Shown piece after piece: positions 45,154 to 55,439 of a DNA stretch of 64,000 nucleotides (its first letter is position 1; every line of letters begins with the position of its first letter). The notes beneath the pieces were generated by a model that searched no databases, had not been told where the DNA came from, and saw nothing but the letters and a program-made list of their open reading frames with translations. The stretch is taken from NCBI GenBank assembly GCA_963995505.1, contig OZ023186.1, positions 7,423,814-7,487,813 on the forward strand. Reading direction: 5' to 3'. Origin of the DNA: Hypericum androsaemum. Taxonomy: Eukaryota > Streptophyta > Magnoliopsida > Malpighiales > Hypericaceae. The position numbers and the translations under genes were made by a program.

Positions 45154-45672
45154 GATTGTGTTTTGAGAATTTTGATTCATTTGCCATTTTGATTAGTTTG
45201 CCATTTTAAATAAATCTCTAAGATCCATGTTGGATCTCCGTCGTCTGCCATTTTGATTTGTTTCAGTTTTGAGAATTTGGAGATTCGATTTTTTTTTAAG
45301 CGGATGATGAATAGATGAAAAAGATGATAGAGATGGGTAGAAGAAGAGATGATGTTAGCAGATTTTTTTTGTAAGGATATTTTTGTCATTTAAATGACAA
45401 AAAAAGAAAAAAATTATTTAGGGACCCGAAAGTACAATAAAATTAAACAAGAAGGATTTCGACGTGCATTTTGCAAATAGGGGGACTTTTGAGTATATGT
45501 AAGCAAACCTGAGGAACTTGAGAGTAATTTTCCCATAAATAAACCTACTTGGAATATTTTTTCTCTGCAATATATAAGATCGGGGCAAAATCGTCATGGA
45601 CATGAAGGACAATAATCAAGCATGGGTTTGGTTAACTCGTAGTGACAAAGGAAAGGACTAAATCGGTGAGGT

Positions 45673-46057
45673 TGTTAGGATAGCAAAAGCTCTTTTGATA
45701 CGCCCTTACTCAACAAAAGAGAGAGAGAAAACAATAGAGGGCACCCAATATACATGGTTCGGTCAGCTGACCTGCATCCACAGAAGTTGAGACGATCTTT
45801 CTCTTTGATATGTGGATTGCAACTGATACAAAGGCCATGGCGAGGCTACCTGCCTCAAGCCCTTCTCCCTGCCTATACTACTACATCATTGTATTTGCCC
45901 GCTATGGCCAACTATTTAAGCCCAAGGAACCTCTAAATCATGACCTTATATTTATAGAGGCTAGTCCTAGTGATGAATATGAAATAGAGTTTTCTCCCAA
46001 TTAGAACTCATATTATAATCGAAAATAACTAAATAGGAATTTGAGACATTTCTAATA
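45673..46057 (-). repeat. 3' LTR of family R copy C
   Basis: TGTTAGGATAGC...TTTCTAATA (CA end mutated to TA). The minus strand carries CTCTATAAATATAAGG as the likely TATA region. Confidence 0.8.
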
Positions 46058-47364
46058 ATCTCTACCTTAGATAAATTCCAAAATCAATCTGCATCTTGAG
46101 CTCCACCTGCTCTTCCACATCGATCATTTTCATTGCGTGCCTCTTCCATACAAGCTCCTTGCTCCACATCAAAAATGACATCATCATTCACCTCAATCTG
46201 AAAACTTCACCTATAATGTTTCACAAGTATTTACTCACCACGGATCTTAATGTCCCAAAGAACTAACATATCAGGAGAAAATAGTATGTGTGCAAGATTT
46301 GTTCTGCTCTTCTAGCGCCATACTTTCTCGACTGATCTTTGCTACTCCACCTCCACGAGAAATCTCCACCTTCATATGGTCACTGATCTATCAGAAAAAA
46401 ATTGTATGTGCACAAGCTGCACCCTACCCTTTGGCACCATACTTTCTTAACCAATCTTCACTCCTTCATCCTCATGGACAACCTGGTGGTAACTTGCAAA
46501 ACATATGAGCAAACTGATACTTATGACAAAACTGTGCCAATTTGCACTGCATCTGCATCTGCATCTTATCAATAAGTAGTAGGTCTAAGCTCTGGTCAAA
46601 GTCTTCACATGATCCACCTTTTAGTCCAATGTTGTGAACCCAAATAGACCAGATCCAACCCTATAGAACAAGGGAGTATCACTTCTCCACATTAAACCAA
46701 ATCTCATGATCGATCTTCAACTATGAATCTACCTGATCTGAATCCATCTGGTTTAGCAGGACCTTAACCTGACCTTCACTTGGCCAAATTCTTCTCAACC
46801 CGGATGAACAAATCACCACGTCCATCAAACTAGCCCAAATCTGCATACCTACATACCACAAAACTGTTGAAGAACCATAAAATAGTCTTACTATTGACTT
46901 TTAATCAATCTGTTGACTTTTGGTCAACTAAATCTAGGGTTTTTCCTCCTCTTACCAAAAGAGACCATTAAGGCTACTGCTATAACTTCGATGGTGGCAG
47001 CCAGTTTAGCTCCGTCAGACATCTTGCTCCTTTTCTCTCGAAGTGGCATGGCGGTTGGAAGAACTGAGAGTTCTCTCTCCCCAATGTCTCTCCTCTTCTC
47101 TCTTGATAGTCGCGTCATGTGGATCAGGGTGGTGGTGGGACGGCGATGCGACATGACGTGCGGGCGGTGTACTGCGGTAACAGTGGCTCCCTCTTGGCAT
47201 GGCGGCCAATTTCTAAAGGGGTGGAAATCCTAATCCAATTTCCCCTATTTGGACAAAAAATATTGATTGCCCCTGCCCTTCTTTCTGAAATTACAGATCT
47301 ACCCCTCCCTTCAAAATTGACTTACCAATTTCACCCGGACACATAACAAAGCTTTGATACCAGT

Positions 47365-47747
47365 TGTTAGGGCAGTGGAAGCACTTTTGATACGCCCTGA
47401 CTTAACATCACAAAGATAGAAAATAATAGAGGTCACACGATATACATGGTTTGATCAATTGACCTACATCTACGGGGTTGAGATGATATTTTACTATGAT
47501 ATGTGGAGTACAACTGATACATAGGATATGGTAAAGCTACCTGCCTCAAGTCCTTCTCTCTCCATATACTGCTACACCATTGTATTTACCCCCTATGACC
47601 AACTACTCAAGCCATGGAATCTCTAAACTCTGTCCTCCTATTTATAGAGGCTAGCCCTACTTCTAAACATGAAATAGATTTGCCTCCCAATTAGAACTCC
47701 TATTACAATAGGAAATAACTAAACAAGAAATTGGAGAATAGCCAACA
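47365..47747 (-). repeat. 5' LTR of family R copy C
   Basis: TGTTAGGGCAGTGG...GAATAGCCAACA, with minus-strand CTCTATAAATAGGAGG. It is oriented away from the prenyltransferase gene. Confidence 0.8.
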
Positions 47748-47972
47748 GAGGATAGTCGTGAAAGGTTGAGCGAGGTGGAGAGAGGGAGGAGAAAAGGAAA
47801 TTACAGGATACCTAATTTTTTAAAGACATTTAGGATCCTCTTCTGATATAATTTTGATTTGCTGATATAACACAAATAGATGATATAATTGTTGGTGCTC
47901 TTTTTCCCTGCCCCATTTTTTCGTACAAGATTTTACGGTGGTAGATTTTTTTAAAGAGATCTGCGACTGCAA

Positions 47973-48082
47973 CCTTGCACATCATGGTGCAAGGGAGTGG
48001 TCTCGATTCCCATATTGGGTATTCTTGCACTCCCTTACACATTATGGTGCAAGGGAGTGGTCTCGATTCCCACATTGGGTAT
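47973..48082. repeat. Two 50-bp repeats, period 60 bp, upstream of the prenyltransferase
   Basis: Units 47973-48022 and 48033-48082, each with ATGGTGCAAGGGAGTGGTCT then CGATTCCCA.ATTGGGTAT. The first holds the inverted pair CTTGCAC/GTGCAAG. CACTCCCTT between them pairs with AAGGGAGTG, so the region can form hairpins. It lies about 245-355 bp before the ATG. Confidence 0.85.
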
Positions 48083-48229
48083 ACAGATTCGTAGTTGTAG
48101 TGAACATTAATGATGTCTCCTAAATTTTAAACTATATTAAAAATTCAATAGTCCAAAATATTAAACCGAATCACCTAATCGTCCAACAAATTGGCAAGCT
48201 AGTTGTCAACTTCAAATGAGCTCGAACAG

Positions 48230-48236
48230 TATAAAT
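48230..48236 (+). promoter_or_regulatory. Candidate TATA box of the prenyltransferase gene
   Basis: TATAAAT, 97 bp before the ATG at 48327, which is a plausible distance for a plant core promoter with a short leader. Confidence 0.5.
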
Positions 48237-48326
48237 TGAAGCAATCTCATGTCTATCGACCTCAACTATTGTACCATCGCAATTAGCTAAACAGTGTACA
48301 ATATATTTTTTTCTCAATCGGAGCCA

Positions 48327-51300
48327 ATGGAAATCTGTCGCTTGCCTTCATCTGCTCTAAGATTTTCAGATGTGAGATGCCACCAAATAATTGCCTCTCC
48401 CCGTCACACTGTTAAGCAAATAAGAGCTTCCAATCACCCATCTTCTTCGTCCAAATACTCTCAAATATCGCCTCCCCGTATAGCATTTTCTAGTCGCAAG
48501 AGTTGCTCAGTGCTTTTGACAAATGGAACCAATGGGCTCAAGCCAGCCCCATTTCAGGTATTATTTATTTTATCAAAACAAGTTTCTTTTGCTATATTAT
48601 GAACCAATAATATAAAGAGGAAGATGGATAAGAAGAGAGAGTACAAATATAGATCCTTGTCGGAAGTTGTTTTAGTAGTAAGAAATTTGAATATCCTTAA
48701 AAGGTCTTTGTTCAAGATTTTGAATGAAAAATATACTATCGACAAGATTCTGCTTGGGAGTTCTACTTATCTCGGCGTCTCAGTTGCTTTCTCGTGCAAT
48801 TGTTCGTTTCCTGAGTTCTAATGTATTCACGGAGTTTTTTCGTTATTAGAATAAAATCTACCTTTCAAAACAATCATTCACGGGAGATGACAGTGCTCGA
48901 CTATGTTATCCAAACAGGTTCACAAAAAAGTAACTATAAGCTGTTTATTGTAGTTAGTCTTCAGGCCACGTAACCATTATTTTAAAAATCTCAAAACCAT
49001 GAGCTCCTATCAGATTTGTAAACAGTATTAGCCTAACAGGAAATTAGGTTTTGGCTGTAATCAGGCGCACGGAGAAGACAAGTATCTTGCAGAAGGAGCA
49101 GCCACACAGAATGACGTTCTATGGAGATTCATGAGGCCTTTCCCAATTATTTTTACAGTGATGCAATTTTCGTGAGTCGTTTAACCATATTCTAATTGAT
49201 GATTTATTTCCCATCCTTCTATACTATCAGTGTTCCTAATATGTATGTGCAGTGTTAAAAATGCAAGGTTAATTGGTTATTATTGGAATTTTAGAACATG
49301 AAATTAGCATATGTGTATATATATGTGATGCCTTGATTTCGATTATATGCAAGTATTATTGCATATTGACTCTAAATGCAAAATTATTACTTTATTATGT
49401 TTCATATTTTGACAGAGTCGTGCTAGCAAGAAGATTGGTGGAGAACCCACATCTATTTCAACAGCCAAATTGGACAGTACTGGTCAAGATATTAGCTGTT
49501 ATCATAGCTCAATCATGTGCAAACGTTTACGCAACTGGCATCAATCAGATTTTCGATATCGAAATAGACAAGTAAAGTCCCCCTCCTCGTTGCCCTACTA
49601 ACAAACACTTGCTTTTTGATAGTACATATTAATAAAATCCTCAATCAATTTTGCAGGATAAACAAACCTTACTTACCTATAAGTTCGGGACAATTGCCAA
49701 TTGAATCTGCTTGGTTGCTGGTGATGGGTTTTGTCGCAATAAGTTTGCTCAACGCAGGAGCAATAAATTCAATACCTTTCCTTGCTTCCATCTTCTGTTT
49801 ATTGGTGGTGCATTCATTGTATTCCGTTCCCCCAATCCGAGCAAAGATATCAACTATTGGAGCGCCTATTGCACAATCTTTGGTATGTCTTTCTACTTTT
49901 ATTTTTTCTTTAGAACACCAATAGTAGAAAAAAAATGTTAGAATTTCTTAAATCACTATATGCTTTATCGAAGTCGAGGCTAGATTTAGTAGCCTCAGTA
50001 ACGAATCCATATTGTGATTTTGGCAGAGGGGAAGGGAGAAAGTTTTTTACTAGTTGTCGGCGGAGAAATTGTTCATTTGTATCTATTTGGATAGTAACTT
50101 ATACATAATGTTATTTACAAAAAAAAATTATAATAATATTTCTTACAATAGTAAATATATTAGTTGTTAGTTAAAGTATTGGATGCTTACTTAAGTTAAC
50201 ATATGTATTGGATGTATATATCAGTTATTCCACTTTTTAAATCAAAAGTATGCAATAAGGTTTTTTACATAAAGGAGTGTTTTATCAAAAAATGTCTATT
50301 TTAAATGTCAGTTAAATACAATTTTATTTAAAAAGTTAAATACACTTTTATTTAAAAATACTAGTTTCCTTATACCAAGACATTATAATGGAACAGAATG
50401 TCCAAAAATAAAAACCGAAATTGCGTAGAATATAAGATACATTGTTGTGATATTACACACATATACACAGCGTATTGGATGTCTATTTTAGTTATTATAT
50501 GTATTTGATTCCGATTCGACTCTAAAATAATATAGTTTTATATTTGTGAATTTTAACATATAAAGAATAAACTGAATTACTAGCATTCCATTGGTTAATT
50601 TAAGTTACTACCTGGATGTAGGTTAGTTAGGGATTTACTTAGGGGTGGGATATTTATGTAATTTTTGTTTTGGCTTTAATAAGACGGACTTATTTAAAAC
50701 TGATTAATTTAAGGGAACTCTCAATGAAATGTTGTGCAGATGAATGGATCTGTTCAGTTTTGCACCACGTTCGCTGGAGTAGGAGCCGTCTTGGGACTTC
50801 CATTTCAAATGAGGTGCCAGAAAAAAATGTTGATTCGTGAAATTTTCATTAAACTAAGCATCGAGTACAAACATTTAATGCCTAAGTATCAAATTCCATT
50901 TACCCAGATAAGACAATGGGTATATGAAATGATGGTAGTCCAAAGTTAAACTTTTAGCGGGTCTAACAATGTAAAATTTTACTCTTAAAAAGAAACGTAA
51001 TGCCCACGTGATATTCCTATTATTAGCTTCACTAAAATAAATAACCTTTTAAGAAGACAACCTCAATCATAATATCTCACACCTTTTATTTAAGCAAATT
51101 TTTACATCAAGTTATACCTACCAAAGATTGAACACAGAATCTCTGTCAATATCTCACATCTTCATAAGTTATATAATTTTATCTAATCTCTTAAATGATT
51201 TACTGATAATTTTATTTAATCTCAATCCTTAATGCAGCTTGCCGGCATCATACATGTTGATCTTCAGCTCAGTATATGCTTTTAGCATGGGTATGGTGAA

Positions 51301-53907
51301 AGACCTTCCAGACGTCGAAGGAGATCGAGAGTATGTTTCTTGTTGTCTTTCACTTACTGTTTCGTATTTTCTCTTCCAAATGACTTTTTTGAGAAAAAAG
51401 TGACCTATAGGTCAAGCATTATAATAGGAAAGGTTACAAGACATAGACACTAAACGAAAATATATAGATAAAGTAACGAGAAATCTGGAGATGAAATCAA
51501 TAACAAAGGTTCCAACCCGAGAGGTAACAGTAACAATGGTCACATCGATCGTACTATCAACTACAAGTGTCAAGATTAACTTCCTAAAGGAAGTAAAAAA
51601 TCAGACCAGGATACTGCTAACAAAGATGTCAGCTGAGAGATATTGAACTACACACTAGGTGTGGTTAAACAAGGGCCTCCTTAACGGAGTCAACCGTGAT
51701 CGGACGGATCCTCCCCAGGCGGAAACAACATAATGAAACCAAGAAATCGCATAAACAGCAGCTAGATCAAAACATGACACATCTAAAACTAGACAGAGAC
51801 AAAAAAAATTAATTGTTATTACAAATAGAAATTTTGTAAAATTAATAAGATGATTTTTTAGGAAGTTCCTTGTAAAAATTTATAGTCCTAAAACATAAAT
51901 TAACATTTAGTTTTTATTGCAAACAAAAAATTAATTATTCTTTAAATTATTAAAATTATTTAGTCCCAAGGCTAATAATTTGTAGAACTTTTACTGTATT
52001 TAAACTAAAAAACATCATATATCTGTTTATTGTATTTACAACATGTATAAATATTACGCATTCCTTTGCTACTTAAATATGTATAAGTAACAATCATCTT
52101 CTGCCTTATCTGTTGATTTCTACTCGTTAATTACTAAATCATGAACCAAAACGGCTACAGATTCTGTGAGTGTTATGGAAAAGAATTCAATAAATCAAGT
52201 AAATATTTAGAATATTTCAGAAAAGAACTATGAATTGAAGTAGAGTCAATCCATGGGTTGAACCTTTCCACAAAATATGTGTATAACAATTAGTCTTTTT
52301 TTTGGGGTAAAAAATTATTTAACTGTAACCCTAGTTAAGTTACAAATGAACCCTAGATCAAATGGTAAAATGGAGGAGCCGTGAATTGAGTCTGGAAAAT
52401 TCTCAAAGTATATCAAATTCTTGTTAAGTTATAATTCTGGAAAGCCAGTACAATTTTTCTGTTTTGGTTCCTATGCTAAAATTTGGGTATTAAAAAATGA
52501 TTTATTAAATCCTTTCTACAGAAACAATATACCAACAATGGCTAATGTTATTGGAGCCAGAAAAACATTACTAACATGTGTCGGAATCTTTATCCTGAAT
52601 CACTTGGGTGGAATAATGACAGCTATCTACAGACCCCAGGTAACATATCAACTTTATCTCATCTTTCCTTATACTGAATTATTTTTATAAATCAAATGTC
52701 AACATATTCCTTGTTATTTGGGAAGAGTTTCAAGTTTATTGATATTTAATAACAACAACATCACTCTTTGTTGTACAGGCTTTCAGAAGCTGGATCATGA
52801 TACCTGCTCATATCCTCTCTATATTCTACATGCTTTACAAGGTGAAAATATTTTTCCAAACAAATTGTGTTATACTTTCCAGTTTAATTGAAATGAATTG
52901 TTTTACTTTCCTCCTGTAGACAAATATTTCTAGCCTTTTTTAGTTGTCTCAATCAATCTCGAATTTATGTGGCCAAGATCTAGTGCTATACGTAGAATCT
53001 CTTAGATAATGCTTGACTACTATCCGGAGCCTTTGTAGATTTTTCAGAGCCAATCTAAACTTGAGTATTTATTTTTTGTTATACGCTAGTTGAAATTATG
53101 GAATTCTCACATAGACTATTATTTTCCTTTGTTCTTAGGCTTGGAAGTTGGACCGTGCAAATTATGAAGAGGTAATCTCTCTAAGATATTTTCACCTAGG
53201 ACTAGAAACGCTGCTCGGTTCTTTTGTATTCAAAAAATAACAATAAAAAGATATGCTAAAATTATTACGTGAACAGCACCAAATAGAACTAAATGTTTAG
53301 TACCAAAAATTTATGCTTACCCACGTCAATTGTAGCATAATAAGATTGTTCAGAGAGTAAAATTGGCGAATTCGTCAGTATTGTATTATTTTTTGAGAAT
53401 CCATTATATATTAACGAAGAATATAGAAAAGATAGCTAATCTTCAACAAAGAATATAGTAACAAATTGGATACACATAGGTTAGATTTAGACTTCGTTGC
53501 TATCCAATTAATTGCCCGCTATCCAATTAAATACCCTCCCCTAAAAAAAATTAGTTACCCCACTCATGGATCTAGTTGTGTATCTAAGTCTACAACTATT
53601 TGTGAAATACAACTAAAAGTCTAAAACTGTTGCATATATAAAATTTACCCATCAAAATACTGTTGTATATAAAATTATATAAACTTTGTTTCACCTGAGT
53701 CAATCTGGTTTACTTTTTGATTTAAAAGATCATGCTGGAGAAATACTTAACGACTTTTCCTTAAAAAAAGAAAGAGAAATACTTAACGACAAGAAGACAT
53801 TATTGTTACTGACACAATCTTTTACCTTGCAGAAAGAGAGTCTGCAGACCTATTTAGCGTATTGGGATCTATATTTCGCCCACCTTTTCCTGTTTCCTTT
53901 CATCTAG
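48327..53907 (+). CDS. Plastid UbiA-type aromatic prenyltransferase, homogentisate solanesyltransferase-like, complete
   Basis: Predicted to transfer a polyprenyl group from its diphosphate to an aromatic acceptor in a plastid membrane. Ten exons: 48327-48557, 49065-49171, 49416-49571, 49657-49882, 50740-50813, 51238-51330, 52522-52639, 52779-52841, 53139-53171, 53833-53907. All have GT-AG borders and phases agree, giving 391 codons plus TAG, close to the 386 of Arabidopsis HST. Residues 1 to about 60 are Ser/Arg-rich, as in a transit peptide. Motif 1 is NQIFDIEID (156-164) and motif 2 KDLPDVEGD (286-294); both Mg-diphosphate Asp motifs are intact. Hydrophobic helices lie between them. HST-like words: NKPYLPI, SAWLLV, YSVPP, LGLPFQ, MIPAH, and C-terminal LFPFI. 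The start is the first ATG after the TATA box; an in-frame upstream GTG codon at 48294 is not a credible start. Acceptor and prenyl donor cannot be read from sequence; divergence from HST after motif 2 (NNIPTMANVIGARK) suggests specialisation. Confidence 0.9.
51386..51800 (-). mobile_element. LINE-like 3' fragment in intron 6 (family Y)
   Basis: Plus strand starts TTTTTTGAGAAAAAAGTGAC and reads like the reverse of a LINE 3' UTR. The part 51600-51790 (GTCAGCTGAGAG, GTGATCGGACGGATCCT, CCCAGGCGGA) has a diverged relative at 54180-54400. No ORF. It accounts for much of the 1.2-kb intron. Confidence 0.5.
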
Positions 53908-54179
53908 AAAAGTAGCCATCGACGATATTGAGTTATTTTAATCCACATCAGTATCATTTCCTCAGCAACCTCCATGTACCAGAATAGAAAATCAAGAAGT
54001 GGTTGTAATCTTTTAAATATTTTTTGTTTCAATTAACTACTAAATATTCGAATGGAATAACGTGGAGTTAGCACCATTTACTCATTAAAAACAACAATTC
54101 AAAGAGACGGAAGATTACACTGAGAAGTGGTGTAGTTGGTGGTTTTGGTTATAATATACAATTCTAGAGCTGATATTTC

Positions 54180-54400
54180 ATTCTTAAAAAAGGTGGAAGA
54201 CCTAACGGAGACATTGATAATAAAATTGTCAGCTAAGTCAACACACGATGTACAACTCAATAAGAATCTTTGTAAAAAAATTAACTCTGATCGGATGAAT
54301 CCTTCCTAGGTGGAGATAGCAATATGTAACAATGGAGAAAATAAAACAAATACAACACATAAAAGATCAAACCAAGACTGATCTAAACAAAATAGCAACA
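54180..54400 (-). mobile_element. Family Y fragment downstream of the gene
   Basis: Matches the intron 6 fragment: ATTGTCAGCTAAG, CTGATCGGATGAATCCT, CCTAGGTGGAGATAGCA. Heavily diverged. Confidence 0.45.
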
Positions 54401-54409
54401 GCTTTTAAG

Positions 54410-54660
54410 GTATAGATGCGTAACGAAATTAATTACAGCCCAAGAGATTTACATAGTTTGGCAAATTGCCCACGTTCATGGAAAGAAAAAAGTATTATTG
54501 ATGTGTTGTATTGTGTGAGTTTTCCATAGCTTTATTTGAAAAGGTTTCCCATGCATATAATTAGAGTAGTCCTATATTTTTATATACCAACTCTAATATA
54601 ACCTTTGAAATTATGATAAGTTAACTAGGAGTCTAAATGAAATCTTTTTAGACTGTGAAT
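54410..54660. repeat. Probable degraded copia LTR
   Basis: Order of words resembles the family T LTR: TAGTTTGGCAAATTGCCCACGT for the conserved GGTTCGGCCTAATGCCTACGT, then TATTATTGATG, TTTTATATACC and AACTAGGAGTCTA. No partner LTR was found. Confidence 0.4.
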
Positions 54661-55439
54661 TTTTAAATCTCGATGACACTCGCGAGCACCAGGTCTCCCA
54701 ATTTTGAGACTATCTTCAAAAAAAAAAAAAGAAGAAGCAATCATGAAATAAGTAGAAAGTTAAAAATAGACAGTAAAAAATAGTGACAAATTGGCATCAC
54801 AGTAGCCAAGGCCGAAGGTGACTCCAGAGAGGTGATCTACGCAGACCACCCCTCTGGTAATTGGACATTATCTGCTTCTTGTCCGTCTGAGCCGTAAAGA
54901 AAAACCTAGAGGTTTGTGCCTAGACTAGGCTACCACATGAAAGACTGGGGCCTAAGCTTGATCAACTTAGTCCGGTGTGAGTTGGAGTCGGGCTAGTCTG
55001 TGGACCTTTAGGCAACCCGGAAGGTGGATTAGTCAGACTTAGTGCGAGCCTAGACAGAGCTACTCGAAGCTTCCTTCCGAGTGGATCGATTCTATGATTG
55101 TGAGGCGCCAAAACTGACTCCAACCATTAGTCACTAGAGGCGGGCTACTAGGAGAAGCTTTTGTCGGGAGTGTGGTAGTGGAAGGCCGACCCAAGGCTGG
55201 CGTGTTGACAGAGTGTGTCGACGGCAAGCAAAGAATTAAATGAGAAAAAAAACTAAGGAAGTGAGCGAAGATGCATTGAGACATTGGATGGTCCAGCAGC
55301 GGCAAGGTCGATCCAGAAGATGTACCAAGATATTGGATGGTCAGAGTTCTAATTTGAGAAAGAAGAAAACCCCAACTTTGGGTAAGAAGATCAACACGGG
55401 GACACTCCTCCACGAAGGGAAGGGAGGTTTTTTAGGGAC
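54661..55439. other. Unassigned stretch
   Basis: No gene recognised. A 117-codon minus-strand frame (55413-55060) lacks any motif I know. Its GC content is somewhat higher than the surroundings. Confidence 0.35.

Larger units (their letters stand above)
43982..45534. mobile_element. Pack-MULE with captured host sequence
   Basis: 1553 bp with long terminal inverted repeats, 43982-44097 and 45420-45534. The ends read GAAAAAATTATTCTCAAG and, from the right, GGGAAAATTACTCTCAAG, and similarity (about 80% by eye) runs for about 115 bp. It is flanked by the 9-bp duplication ATAAATAAA (43973-43981 and 45535-45543), the signature of Mutator-like elements. There is no transposase. The interior holds a piece of a TXND9-like gene, a (GA)n tract within leader-like sequence, and a nested SINE. 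Confidence 0.88.
45673..47747 (-). mobile_element. Non-coding LTR element (family R), copy C
   Basis: 2075 bp: LTRs 45673-46057 and 47365-47747, with a primer-binding site on the minus strand (ACTGGTATCAAAGC) beside the latter. Flanking 5-mers are GAGGT and GAGGA, a target duplication with one change. The interior is the reverse complement counterpart of copy D's interior and has no gag or pol. It lies only about 580 bp upstream of the prenyltransferase start codon, in the opposite orientation. Confidence 0.85.

Noticed and set aside
48294..48326. Upstream GTG start adding 11 residues to the prenyltransferase
   Set aside because: Plant nuclear genes start at ATG; the first ATG of the frame is at 48327 and suits a transit peptide.
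55060..55413. 117-codon minus-strand frame
   Set aside because: No domain, biased composition, and position between LINE fragments argue against a real gene.
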